A DNA stretch of 64,000 nucleotides, from assembly GCF_036588685.1 (NCBI RefSeq), contig NW_026963310.1, positions 1,550,001 to 1,614,000 on the forward strand, in the 5' to 3' direction. The DNA is from Mytilus trossulus. Lineage: Eukaryota > Mollusca > Bivalvia > Mytilida > Mytilidae. The notes under the pieces are model-generated. The model made no database searches. It saw only the letters and a list, made by a program, of their open reading frames with translations, and was not told the origin of the DNA. A program made the translations under genes and the position numbers. The first letter of the stretch is position 1. Each line of letters begins with the position of its first letter. Below, piece by piece: positions 46,457 to 59,665 of this stretch.

Positions 46457-47369
46457 TGTATTGGTTATTTAAATATAAGCATGTATGTAAAACTATTGTA
46501 TAAACTCATTCGATATTTTCCCTTTTTCAAGTGAGGCTGTGAAAATACAGGGCCCCTAAGTATGCGACCTTGGCTACTTATGTATTTATAGATCAGGAAA
46601 TGATCGAATAAAATATTTGTTATCGTTAAAAAAAAAACCAGTTCAACTGCATCAAAGGTTTTTACAATATTTTAACTGATCAAACATAACCTTTGTTAAT
46701 TTCCATAGAAAACTATTTGTAAACTGTAAGACTGCTATTGTTTGGATAAATCTTCGTTAAAACCGAAAGATGTTGTTTTTTATAAGTTACATTGTATGTT
46801 TTATTTAGGTAATATAGCAGGTTTGCCTTTATTTTAGACTTTCTTCTTTTAGATTAAGTATCATCAAACGAGTTGTAAAATTAATCTAAATGTAATGTAC
46901 ATGAGGCATTAAATAAGTTATAACATCAATTGCATCAAAACCCTTTTCGCTGGTTTTTTTTCTGTTAACGGATTAATCATTCAGAACTCTATAGAAAACC
47001 ATTTGTAAACTGTCAGATTTATGAATAGTCTCAAACAAATGTAATAAGCAAGCTTAAATTAATTTATGCCACAGTAAATTACATCCTGCTTTCCTATTTT
47101 AATCAAACCGTTAATCTAAAATATTCAATTAAGCCAAATCATATCTTTTATAACTAATTAAATATATATCATTATATCAAATGCAATAGAAACATGACCA
47201 AACAAGAAAGTATTAACGTCACGTGATGAGGTAGTATTTGAATATCAATATAAAGTGCACTGTTCAACATACATAATACAATATTTCATCTTGGATTTAA
47301 ATATCAAATTATTACACATCATCAAATATTAAATTGACCACTGGGTTGAATGAGTTTACTATTATTATT

Positions 47370-47740
47370 AGGGAGAAAGGCAATAGTAGTATACTGTTGT
47401 TCAAAACTCATAAATCCATGGACAAAAAAAAAAACGGGGTAACAAACTAAAACCGAGGGAAACGCATTAAACATTGGTGGAGAACAACAACATAACACTA
47501 AAATGTAACACACACAGAACGGACTGAACATTAGACAAAATCGCACGAAAATAACAAAAATAACACCAAAACCAAATACAAGAATTTGGGATAGACAAGC
47601 ACCGTGACACGTCTTATCGCAATGTGAATTTACACTAAAAAATAAGAGAAAACAAACGACGCAACGTTAAAAAGTAACACTCACAGAAACGAACTATAAT
47701 ATAACAATGGCTATATTCCTGACTTGGTAAAAAAATTTTC
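47370..47740 (+). repeat. Dispersed repeat R5, longest copy
   Basis: Pattern gaaaggcaatagtagtatac, then ggggtaacaaactaaaaccg, then aatgtaacacacacagaacg. A central stretch, absent from 49190-49385, follows with gacaagcaccgtgacacgtc, then the 3' end acgaactataatataacaat and cctgacttggta. The copy at 49.2 kb looks like an internally deleted version. Confidence 0.7.
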
Positions 47741-47905
47741 TAGTTGATATTTTTATTTTATATAATAGCCCTTTTTATTCTTCATCATTGTCCTTTTTTA
47801 GATACAAAAAAATAGCTATACATTAAACTACAATCTACTTATTTAAATACCTATAACACATGTTTATTTTTTTCAATAGAAACAACCATAATGAAATTGT
47901 TCTAC

Positions 47906-47965
47906 CTTGATTTCATTGATAACGTCATTAAGAAAATCCTGAATATAACTGTAGCCGTTCGTCAT
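47906..47965 (-). CDS. Type b candidate first exon near the broken GPCR paralog
   Basis: Twenty codons beginning MTNGYSYIQDFLNDV and ending in AAG before donor GTAGAA, phase 0. It would splice in frame to the pseudogene exon at 40166, which begins ATC rather than ATG. This is the strongest hint that translation starts in this upstream exon and not in the main exon. No indel relative to the other four copies. Because the downstream main exon is broken, this exon may now be a relic. Confidence 0.4.
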
Positions 47966-49189
47966 CATTTACTATAGTTGCGACAATTATAATATGACTG
48001 TTAACCTGTCTTCCGTCCTTAGAGATAGTGCTCGACTATATCTATATCCATTTGTTTCGTTGTCTTATATGGTAGGAAACTGGTCAAAAGTATAATCAAA
48101 GGTTGAAGATTTCTAAACATTTAACGCACGTGTCTGTAAGAAGGATGTACGTTATACCCTCAACTAATTGATGCAAATTATACTTGAACATCTGTCTGAT
48201 GCCACTGAATGGTCGAAAAGACACGGTATGTTTTTGTGCAACAAAAGAGATCAATATAACTATGTATTATCATCATCTTCATCCATTTTATACTGGTGAA
48301 TTACATGTTATATATTATTAGTCACGTGCATCAACATGTAGCGATTAATACTGTCTATCGGGAAGAGCTACATGTAGGTTGTAATGTTATATATGATGTT
48401 GTAACACCTTTGTGCACCACTTGTTTTTAATAACGATTGAAATGTAACTAAATGTATCAGTATTAATTGTGTTGATCCTGTTATTGTTATTTTAATATAT
48501 ATTGTTAAATACAGACTAAAATAGAAATTACGGTTTTTTTTTTAATTGGCGTCGGTGTGCTGTCACACTGCAATGTATATATATATAGCATATCCTATAT
48601 TCAACTCCTATAATTGAATCTTTAATACTAACTGTAATTTCTAGTAATATCTACATATCTATTAAAAGTAGCACAGGCTGAATAATCAATTGCTGTTTAA
48701 ATTTTGTAATGGAACGTTTGAATTCTATCAATAATGATTTATCTTGTTCGTACACAATAAATTAATAATAAAATGCAGTGACAGCGGTCTCTAGTATATC
48801 AACACAGTATAGTCAGGTGACATTTAAACTAATAATCTAGTCCTGGTACATAAATTAAACTTATTTAGTAGATACCATGTAAAACTAAAAAAACATAAAT
48901 AAAGACGTTTTAAGAAATTTTAAAACGTTTTTTTTTCATTTTTTTTTATCCCACATTTATATTTTACGTCATATTAAAAAAAAATCAGAAATATCCTATT
49001 TTACATGTCTGACTATCGCACGTTTCGTATCTATTTAACTCATTCAATGTGCATGTAATGTCATATTAGATATGAGTTCTTAGAGTAATGATAGTAAAAA
49101 TAAAAGTAGTAGCTATCATTACACATATTTTTTCATGGACTTCATGTTGCTTCGCCCTTTTATGAGTGTTTCTGTTTCATAAAAAAAAA

Positions 49190-49385
49190 ATGAAGGCAAT
49201 AGTCGAGTATCACTATTCGTAATTCATAAATCGATTGAAAAATAAACAAATCCAGGTTGCAAACTAAAACTGAACGAAAAAATTAAGTATAAGAAAAGAA
49301 CAATATCATAACACACAACATTAAAATGAAACACACACAGAAACGAACTATAAAATAACAATGACCATTTTCCTGACTTGGTACA
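49190..49385 (+). repeat. Dispersed repeat R5
   Basis: gaaggcaatagtcgagtatc, then ccaggttgcaaactaaaact, then aaatgaaacacacacagaaa, then cctgacttggtacagg. Inserted within block D3. Confidence 0.7.
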
Positions 49386-50452
49386 GGACAAATCAAGAAA
49401 AATACCTCTTTAAATGAATTATTTTCTATTCCATTGTAAGCTTGTTTTCGTAAAAAAGTTTGTTTTTGCTTCTCCTTTACACAATGTGTTTCTCTTGTTG
49501 TTTTCCCGTGAAATATTTGATAGACAAAAAGTGTCACTGCTCAACCTTTTGTGATAGATATTAGTCTGTAAGAAACCAAATGTATACACCTTTTTATTCG
49601 CCTTGTATTTTTTTCTTCTAGACATTTAATGTGCTTGTTGCGAGTAATATGTAAAATGGATTAACCTATTACAATATAATATATAAGAACATCTCCAGGA
49701 AGAATGTGTAATAAGTGTTAGAGATTAGTAACATTAATTAGGTCTACAGCATCAGTACGCATTAAATAACACGAAAAATGTTTATTTCAAACATTTACGA
49801 TGTGTTCTGACTTATTCGTTTACCATAAAACACGACCTGTGAGAATTCACGTGGGCATTGCTACTATATATTCTTGCTTTTATTGTCAGGCAAACAAAAG
49901 GCCATAAATAACGACTGACATCTAGTTTTCTGTATACATTGTTCATTAAAGAGTACGCACGAGCATGTTGATCAAGATGAACAATTGTCCCTTTGGTATC
50001 TTTCGTCCCTATTTTGTTGCTATATGGATGATTGTATTAACATTGTGTGGCCTTCAAATTAATATGATTAAATAAATGTGTTAATTTTCTCAGATGCAAT
50101 TTGAAAAAAATATTTCCAAAGTATAGATTCGTTTTCTGTGACTATGACACTATCTTGTTATAATTGGCATATGTTCTTTATAAAAAATCCTTTTAAATTC
50201 ATCTGAAAGGTTGTCTTTGTTAAAATTGTAAGATACATGTATCTGTTAAGGTATTAAGACCTTGAAAGCAAGATGTTTAATAAAGCTTTGCCAAGCAGTT
50301 TACCCCTATGTTTAAAACACATATATTGATTTTGTGTCTTTCCTTTGCCCTTATAATCGATTATAACATATACATGTATGTAACATCCATTGCAATATTG
50401 ATGACTACATTTATATAGAAAACGATTACCACTATTTAATATGTGACAAAAG

Positions 50453-50685
50453 AGGGACGAAAGATACCAAAGGGACAGTCAAACTCATAAATCTAAAATA
50501 AACTGACAACGCCATGGCTAAAAATGAAAAAGACAAACAGAAAAAACAATAGTATACATGACACAACATAGAAAACTAAAGACTAAACAACACGAACCCC
50601 ACAAAAAACTAGGTGTGATCTCAGGTGCTCCGGAAGGGTAAGCAGATCCTGCTCCACATGTGGTGCCCGTCGTGTTGCTTATGTG
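50453..50685 (+). mobile_element. Dispersed repeat R1, long copy
   Basis: aaaagagggacgaaagatac to gtcgtgttgcttatgtgac, including gtgctccggaagggtaagca and gatcctgctccacatgtggt, which are missing from the copy in the GPCR pseudogene. The homologous site at about 57960-58015 lacks it, giving an empty-site comparison. Minus-strand frames of 60-65 codons here are by-products. Confidence 0.8.
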
Positions 50686-51914
50686 ACATGCATTTGGGGT
50701 ATTTTGTTGAAACACAACATCTCAACATTTGTTCAGGTCTTTTAGATTGTTGACTATCGATATATGTTTCATCAGTTATAATCCCTAACAAAATATCAAA
50801 CATTTTGAACTAGAATTTGTCGTTTTTCATTTGAAATTTGAACCAAAATAGCATCAGGATGATTTTGAAGAATACATTGTTCATGTTAATAATATTTCCC
50901 AAATGTTAAGAATGTGTTCCGATGATCTGTTTGTTTATTCAAGTCAATTAAATTCGTTTGTATTTCTATAGTTGGTTTGTCAATGAATGGTTTACTCTTC
51001 AGCATAATTTGGAAATGTGCGTACGATCTACACTTGTACAATCATAAATAATTGCAAAAAAGAAGTATACAATTCTAATAGTTCCATGTTTATGGTAGGG
51101 TAATGAAAAATATATTTCTATTACTAGTACTTATTTCTTTTTCGTAATGGCGGTAGTAATAATTCGTTGTGATACATGTGATATGAAGATTAATTCTAGC
51201 ATGGTAAGTATGACACGCAAGTGTTGTTACTCTATCAAAAAATATTGGATTCATCTACACCATCCATGTAGTGTACCAATACAGTCATTTCGACTATGGA
51301 TGATTATAACACTACATCTTTCTTTCTTTTTATAAAAAAGTATTTTCACCATTTAAAAGGGCTCAAAATTATTACGCATTTGTATAGCAATTGAAAGTTA
51401 TAATGGAAGAATCACATTTCTCAATTAAAAAGACACTTATGAGGATTTATCTCCTTCCTCATTATTTATACAGTATGTAACATGAAACGACAATGTGCAG
51501 AAGCAATTACGGAAATATATCTTGTGCCTAACATCAGACTATTCAATTCTCATATCTGATGATACTACTGTATATCAATTCCGTATTTATAAGCTGATTA
51601 TGATTAATCAAGTTTTTGTGACATTTGAGCAGTTCTTTCTATTAACTAGTATTATCATGCAGAAAGATCATTAAGACTTTTGAGATAGGTCACTTAAAAT
51701 CTCTTCGCACTGTTCAGAGTTCAAATTTTGATCAAGCATATATACCAGATTGTTATTACAAATGAACCTTGTTTTGGTAAAATATTTATTTAAAACCTTT
51801 ACGCTTATAAGACAAAAAGTATGTCAATACAAGCCAACAACAAATCTCAAAGTATCGCACGAATGCTCAACGGAGCAAAACAGACTTTTGATAGGGACGG
51901 CGTCTCGTGATATT

Positions 51915-52075
51915 TATAAAAGAGTGGTATGAGTGCAAAGAAGTCAATTAGCCAACTCCAGACCAACAAACAAGTACATGTAACAACCATCGATTACTAT
52001 GCGATATTGAACAACAAATACAATCCATATATATAGGCAAATAATAAAAGGACAAACTCCAAACCAATTTAACGT
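51915..52075 (-). repeat. Dispersed repeat R2, diverged
   Basis: agagtggtatgagtgcaaag, then aagtcaattagccaactcca, then accatcgattactatgcga; keeps the order of R2 segments with many changes. Confidence 0.4.
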
Positions 52076-52366
52076 GACCAGAATGCATTTAAAAAAAACA
52101 CATATTTCATTGGATGTTCAGGACTTTCATTAACTTTAAAAAAAAACGAATTGTATTTGGGATCTGAGTATGCATACACTGTTTGTAATAGAAGGAAATA
52201 ACCGTCGCCAGTCAATTATTTGCTTGCATATACAATTATGTCCCTAATAAGAACGCATGCAGCACTGTTCGCATTTCCTTAAACATAAATACATTGTGTG
52301 ACACAGTCTAGATTGAGCATTGTTCAACTGGCGTTAAATACATACATGTTCTTGTAAATAATCGTC

Positions 52367-53173
52367 CGTTTTTCTTATCCTTGACGTTTAAGCCTTTTTC
52401 AATTAAACTGTTCCATCATATGCTGTCGAAGTATGTTAACCTTTAGTAATATTATATTAATTGTTAACTGCTGAACTAATTATGGTTTCAAGATGAATAC
52501 GATTAATTTCATTTTGATGTTTGTTGGTTGTAATCAAACAAATTGTACTTGTTTACGTTATGTCATAATATTGTTACAACTATAACCGAGATATCATAAT
52601 ATCATTGATGTTCATAAAGAAGAAACGAGTCGGAGTTCAAAAGCGGTGGACCACCTAAGACATTAAAACAAGTTAACATGGTTATATAGAAAAAATTGGC
52701 ATAATCCATTAAATAAATGCATGCTTCATTACTAAAAATGGTGTAAGCTGGTATAAGAAACCATCATTCGTTTTTCTTATCCTTGACGTTTAAGCCTTTT
52801 TCAATTAAACTGTTCCATCATATGCTGTCGAAGTATGTTAACCTTTAGTAATATTATATTAATTGTTAACTGCTGAACTAATTATGGTTTCAAGATGAAT
52901 ACGATTAATTTCATTTTGATGTTTGTTGGTTGTAATCAAACAAATTGTACTTGTTTACGTTATGTCATAATATTGTTACAACTATAACCGAGATATCATA
53001 ATATCATTGATGTTCATAAAGAAGAAACGAGTCGGAGTTCAAAAGCGGTGGACCACCTAAGACATTAAAACAAGTTAACATGGTTATATAGAAAAAATTG
53101 GCATAATCCATTAAATAAATGCATGCTTCATTACTAAAAATGGTGTAAGCTGGTATAAGAAACCATCATTCGT
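52367..53173 (+). repeat. 402-bp tandem duplication, two apparently identical units
   Basis: The unit begins cgtttttcttatccttgacg and ends gaaaccatcatt. The second unit starts 402 bp after the first. I found no difference on reading both. This suggests a very recent tandem duplication, or an assembly or allele-merge artefact. It contains no gene. Confidence 0.95.
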
Positions 53174-53179
53174 ACATTT

Positions 53180-54225
53180 TTCTTAAAGTTTCGTTAGGTC
53201 TCAGTAATGAAGAATGTCATAATGTAAATCATGCTCGAAGTAAGAAATTGTCTTATTACCTTGGTGATTTTAGTTTCACAATCTTTAAAACAAATGACTC
53301 TGCTTGAAAAAAGACAATATGTAGGTGTCGTTTTGTATCTTCAGCGAATGAACAATTTTTTCAAACAAAATCAAAATAGAAAACGCCATTTGCATAGTTA
53401 AAAGTAATAGTAACAAACATAAATCTTTATTTTTTTTTTAATTAACTTGTCAGCTATTTAGCATGTTTACGAATTTTCCATTGTCTATTGCATGTTTTTC
53501 TAATAAGATGAAATACAATAATTAATTGAATATTTTAGAAATAGCATGTCTGGTGATGCCTCTTTAACATGTAACTTTAAAATGTCAATTATAGTGAAGA
53601 GTGCAAAAATGATAAAACTATTTTGTGAGTCTTTTTCTTGTTTGGTATATTTTACAAAAATATTTACTGGAACATTCGACCTACCCATTTGAATAAACAC
53701 TTTTATGAGGGAGAACAATCACGAAATAAGGACATTTTGTACAATATTAGATTCTGCTTTGTATTAAATGTCAAAAAACTTACTCATTATATTTGTGTTT
53801 ATAACTTATAATTTTGTTCTTGAGAGTCTAAAATGAAATATTGTAAAAGCATCAGATATGTTTTTGAAAATATTAACACTGAAATACTAATTTGCCTATT
53901 GTGTTGTAATAAAGAGGAAAGTACTTTACCTAGTTAAATGGTGGATTAAATTTGTTTTATTCACCCTATTAAGCAACATAATATTTTTAATCCATGTTGC
54001 GCTCAGGAACTTTTCCCATCATAAGACAGCAAAACAAAATCTTAAAAACTACATATATTATAACCACTCATACACCAATAAATGATACTATTAAAGTTAC
54101 AAAAAGCTTCTGGTACAAATGATACAATTGTAACACATCTGTCACGGATACATTTAAGCTACATTTCAAGCATTGTCGATAGCAAGTGGTTTAAATTGCA
54201 AACCTTTTAGATAATATATATTTGT
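53180..54225. other. Gene-free stretch
   Basis: AT-rich sequence between the tandem duplication and the inverted block. A 72-codon minus frame (53718-53500) has no recognised motif. Confidence 0.4.
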
Positions 54226-54645
54226 AAGTTATGAAAAAATGTGTTAACATTACAACCTACATTTAGCTCTTCCTGATAGACAGTATTATTCGCTTCATGT
54301 TGATTCACGTGAATAATAATATATAACAAGTATTTCATCAGTATGAAATGGATGAAGAGGATGGTAATACATATTTATAGTGATTTCTTTTGTTGCACAA
54401 AACATACCGCGTCTTTTCGACCATTCAGTGGCATCAGCCAGATGTTCAAGTATAATTTGTATCAATTAGTTGAGGGTATAACGCACATCCTTCTTACAGA
54501 CACGTGCGTTAATTGTTTAGAAATCTTCAACCTTTGATTATACTAGACAACGCAGCACATGGAAATAAATATAGTCGAGCACTATCTTTAAAGGCGGAAG
54601 ACAGGTTAACAGTCAAATTATAACTGTCGCAATCTATAGTAGATG

Positions 54646-54705
54646 ATGATGAACGGCTACAGTTATGTTTAGGATTTTCTTAATAACTTCATCAATGAAA
54701 CTCAG
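54646..54705 (+). pseudogene. Broken type b exon copy
   Basis: Homologous 60 bp without indels, beginning MMNGYSYV. It has an in-frame TAG at codon 9, and the donor position reads ATAAGA instead of GT. Inactive as an exon. It shows what an unconstrained copy looks like beside the four intact ones. Confidence 0.7.
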
Positions 54706-57700
54706 ATAAGACAATTTTGTTATGGTTGCTTCTATTCAAATAAATAAACATGTGTTACAGGTATTAAAATAAGCAGATCGTAGTTTAATGTATAGCAAAT
54801 GTGTTGTATCTATTAAAAAGGATAATGATGAATAATATAAAGGGCTATTATAAAAACAAATTATCAACTGAAATTTATTTCTATGGAAAAGAAAAATCAA
54901 GAAATTGAATGTTCCTAATACTAATATTCTTCTCATTCAGCCCAGTTCGTCATTTTAATAATTCATAATGTGTATCAATTTGATATTTAAAATCCAGGAT
55001 AAAATATTGTATTGAGTATTTTGAACAGAAAACTATATATTTTTAATCAAATATCACCTCATCACATGACGTTAAAACTTTTTTGTTTGATCATGTTACT
55101 ATTGCATTTGATATATTGATATATATTTAATTTCGTATAAAAAATATGATTTGTCTTAGTCAAATATTATACTTTGACGGTTGGATTAAAATAGGAAAGC
55201 ATGATGTAATGTAGTGTTGAATAAACAGATTTTAGCTTGCCTATTACATTTGTTTAAGACTATTCATAAATGTGACAGTTTATAAATGGTTTACTATGAT
55301 AGTTCTCAAAGATTAATCCGTAAACAGATGAAACAGCGAAAAGAGCTTTGATGCAATTGATCTTATAACTTATTTTATACCTCAAGTACATTACATTTAG
55401 TTTCATTTCACATATCATTTGATGCTACTAAATCTATAAGAAGAAAGCCTAAAACAAAGACAAACCTGCTATATTTCCTAAATAAAACATACAATGAGAA
55501 CTTAACTGATAATACCAACCTCTTTTGGTATTAAAGACAATTAATCTAAACAATTGCAGTCTTACAGTTTACAAATGGTTTTCTATGGAAATTATGCTTG
55601 AACAGATAAAATATTGTAATAGCCTTTGATGTAGTTGAACTGGTTATCTTTTTGGGGTTTTAGTTATATATAGTTACATATATATTTATGTAATCAATCG
55701 AGTGTATATTTCAAAAACACTGTCCGCATTGAATATACATGTAGCCTACATTCAGATTCAAACAGTCAACATTTTTCTATAAAGTTGCATATATTAAGAA
55801 TTGGTCAGCGACACAATTATATATCATTTATTTTGCAACCACGTTATTCATACATCAGATTTGATAAAAGTTATCAAATTGAAAATGAAAATGGGGAATG
55901 TTTCAAATTGACAACCACTAAACCAAAGACTGTATAACAGCCGGACGCCACTAATGGCTATATACATACTAGGCTGTTGTTATATATATTGTTAAATACA
56001 AACTCCTACAGAAATGATGTTTTATTGTTTTATGTTAATATGATAAGTTCGGAGTGCCTTTACACTGCAAAACAAGTATATATATATATATATAGCATCT
56101 CATATATTTCAACTCCTATAATTGAATCGGAAAATACTAACTATAATTTCTAGTTATATCTATGTAATTCTATTAAAGTAGCACAGGGTGAATAATCAAT
56201 TTAACAGCAAATAATAACTTTTGTAGTGGAACGTTTGAACCCTATCAATAATTGTTTATCTTGTTCGTACATATATAATTAATAATAAAAAGTAGTGACT
56301 GCGTTCTCCGATTTAGCAAAACAGTAGGAGTATATGTCGTTGAGTATAAACGATGTAAGACTAAACATTTCAATTTTATATTCTACGTCATGTTAAAATA
56401 CTCAGGAAATTACAAGGGATACACTATGTTACAGGGAGGACATATGCAAGTTTCGCACAGATTAGACTCATACGGTGCGTTTAAAAAATACACCTGGATC
56501 GTCTTACCATAAACGAGTTTTTAGGTTTTTGATATATAACAATTATAATAATAAAATAAAATCAGCCAAAAACAACTTCATTTTTTTTCTCAACGAACTT
56601 CGTATTTCCAATTCAAATAAACGTTTCATTTTTAAACATTGGGTGATCATGATGACTGATGACGTATGGTATACTTATTTAGATACTTCTTCGACACCGA
56701 ACAAACATGACTTCAAATTATACTATACATGTTGTGAACACTTGAACTATCATGTATATGTCCAGTAACTGGTTACAAAAAAAATCAACGTTTGGAAAAA
56801 AAAATATTGTCCTAGAGAACAAAAAACAAATTGTAAGTGCGAAGTTTCTTAAAAAATAGTATGGTTTTTGCAAATGAGACAAATTACTACACTAGATATT
56901 CATAAGTGTAACACGACGAATTCAACATCTAAGACAGGACCTCTTTCCGCTCAAGGAAGAGCTCACATCCCAAATGTTTTTTCATATAGTTCATATTTCT
57001 CCGTCTTTTTATTCATAAGAAGACTATTGTTCGTCTTTTGGTCGATTGTGCAGTTTTTTTCATTCCATTGCTAACTTGTTTTCGAATAAAAGGTTGTTTT
57101 CGCTTCTGTTTTACGCAATGTGTTCTTGTATTGATTTCATGGGTTATATTGGATAGAAAAAAGTATCAGGGCTCAACCTATTGTGATAAATGTTAAGTTG
57201 GAAAAAAACTGTATACAATTTTTATTTTTCTCTTGTTGAAATTTATGTAATTTGTGTAAGTAATGAACAAGTAAAACCGGTGGACCCATAGCAATAACGA
57301 TGAAAACTATAAGTACATCTCACAGACATTGTTTGTAATTATTTCTATGGATTAGTAAAATGAATTAGGCCTACAACATCACTACGTATTTAATAACATA
57401 ATGAAAAGATGCATTTCACAGATTTACGATATGCTCTCACTTATTCTCGTACCATAAAACACGACATGTGAGAAAACTTGTGGGCGGAGATAATATATAC
57501 TCTTGTCAGGCAAACAATTATTGCCATTATGTACAAAACACATCTACTTTTCTATATACAGTAAAGACTACGCACGAGTATGATGATTTATAGGAGACAT
57601 CATTTTTAAAGGCATGCAAATCAGCATGATTTTGTTAACAAATGAATGTTCTAATAAGAAACTATCCAAATATAAAATTGTTTATTGAATTAACATTATT

Positions 57701-59605
57701 AAATAAATGTCATTATTTGACAGATGAAATTTAAAAACAATTTTCTCAAGTTAAGATTTGTTTTTCTTATTTCTTTAACCTTAGCTTGTTCATGTTGTTA
57801 TTATTGGCATACATAAAACGAAATCTTTACAAATGTATCTGTAAGTTTGTCCTCTTTTAAATTGGTAGATACAATTATTTCTTGAGCTTTTATCGACTAT
57901 AACATACACATGTGTGTTCCATACGTTTTTAATAGAAAATTATAACTACTATTGAATGTGTAACAAAGTGTTTGGTAAAAATATATTATCAGGGCGTAAC
58001 AAATGACATGATGACATGCATTTGTAATATTTTGTTGTAACACAGCATCGTACCATTCGTTTAGATTTTCTAAATAGCTGATTATAAGTACATGTTTTGT
58101 CAGTTATGTTACCTTTGAAAATATTAAACATTTTGAATCAGAATTTGTAGTTTTTTATTTGACATTTATACAAAAATAGCAACAGGTTGATTATTAGGAA
58201 TGTATTATTCATTTTCATAAAATTCCTCAAATTTAGTGATACGGCATTGCGACTGTAAATACATCTTTGTATACTCTATATAAAACGTATTCTTATCATT
58301 TTAAAAGGCTATACGATATTGTGCATTATTTAATTGCAATTTGAATTTGTGACTGGAAGCATGATATTTCCTAATTAAGAAAATACTTCAGAAAATTGTT
58401 CTCTTTCCTCAATAATCAGACAATATGTTATTTGATACCACAATGTGCAGTAGCAATCATTGTCATATCTTTGAAGCATAAAACCAGTCTATGCAATTCC
58501 AATATAAATGATATTATTGAAAATCATTTCCCAGTCTATAAGCTGATTATGATTAATCCATTGTGACATTTGAGCAGTTCTTTCTATTAACACTTATTGT
58601 CATGCGGAAAGATTATTTAGACTTTTGAGATCGTTCACTTATAATCTTGTCGCATTGGTCAGAGTTCAAATTCTGATCAAGCATATATTCTCGAATTGTT
58701 AAAACAAATGAACACTGTTTTGATAAAATACTAAAAAAAGACATTAACATGATTAACGCATATATATAAGACAAAAATAGCATATCAAATGTACAAAATC
58801 ATATTTAAATATTTAAATATTTACTTACATTGGTCAAATAAATATCAAGCCTTTTACATGTTTTATAAGTTTATGTTTTCCACAGAAAAATTGATTGAGA
58901 ATCCAAAAAAAAAAGGAAAGAAAAAGGCGGAAAACTAAATGAAAAAAGACAAATACAAACAGAAACACAAAACTAGCACGCAACGTATTTTAAAGATCAA
59001 AATTAATTATACATTATCAGCATAGATTTATTAATGTAATATGGAACCTTTTGATATACATAGACATTGTGAGTTGTACGTAATGCAACTTTGTAGTAAA
59101 TACTTTTTATGCATCATTTATTAAAACAGAGGTCGATTTTAGCGGAGGCAGATAACATATAGTTATATTGATTAACTCTTTTCTTTATAAGAGATGTAAA
59201 GCGTCTTGTCGATCATTGATCTGAATACTACATATGTTTTAACAGTATTGGCCTTTAATTAATTGAAATCATAGTCTTGTATCAAAGATACCGAGCTTTT
59301 GAATTTAGATATCGAATAATTATAACATTTATTAAATGTTGTTTTATCAAATTTTATTCCATGGTAAAATTACATGAGTATTCTTATTTGTGGTACAGAA
59401 AAGATTAAGAAACTAATGGAACTATATGAGTTATATCTTTCGATTGATTTAAATGTAAAAATATTTGGAATAATTAATACTAATAGTCATATTAACGGGA
59501 ATATGGAACTAAGCAATATCTTAGATATTTTTTAGAAATACCAGTGAATAAGACAAATTGTGCTAAACCTATTTGTAACTCTTGAATGATAATTAGAAAC
59601 AAAAG

Positions 59606-59665
59606 ATGGATGTCGGAGATACTTATATTCGTGATTTTCTAAATGACTTCATTAAGGATATAAAG
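59606..59665 (+). CDS. Type a candidate first exon, inverted copy
   Basis: Twenty codons beginning MDVGDTYIRDFLNDF, ending in AAG before donor GTAAGG. Differs from 16337-16396 by two silent changes plus E to D and N to K. Codon frame, length and donor are all preserved despite strong divergence of the surrounding DNA. The receptor exon it would splice to is not found up to the right edge, so it should lie beyond 64 kb if this copy is functional. Confidence 0.5.

Larger units (their letters stand above)
46640..48420. repeat. Block D4, second copy
   Basis: Same orientation as 21465-24000 and inverse to 54.23-55.65 kb. It holds the type b exon copy at 47906-47965 and an R5 insertion at 47370-47740. 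Confidence 0.75.
48450..51750 (+). repeat. Block D3, second copy (orientation switched)
   Basis: Direct match to 55.95-58.75 kb. 48.55-48.78 kb matches 56.05-56.30 kb through caactcctataattgaatc, gtagcacaggctgaataatc and atttatcttgttcgtac. It is inverse to 18.4-21 kb. Orientation relative to the neighbouring D4 copy flips at about 48.43 kb, marking an inversion junction. Confidence 0.7.

Noticed and set aside
56475-56768. 97-codon plus-strand frame
   Set aside because: Lies in block D3 and includes a repeat fragment shared with 20640-20760; the partner frame is interrupted.
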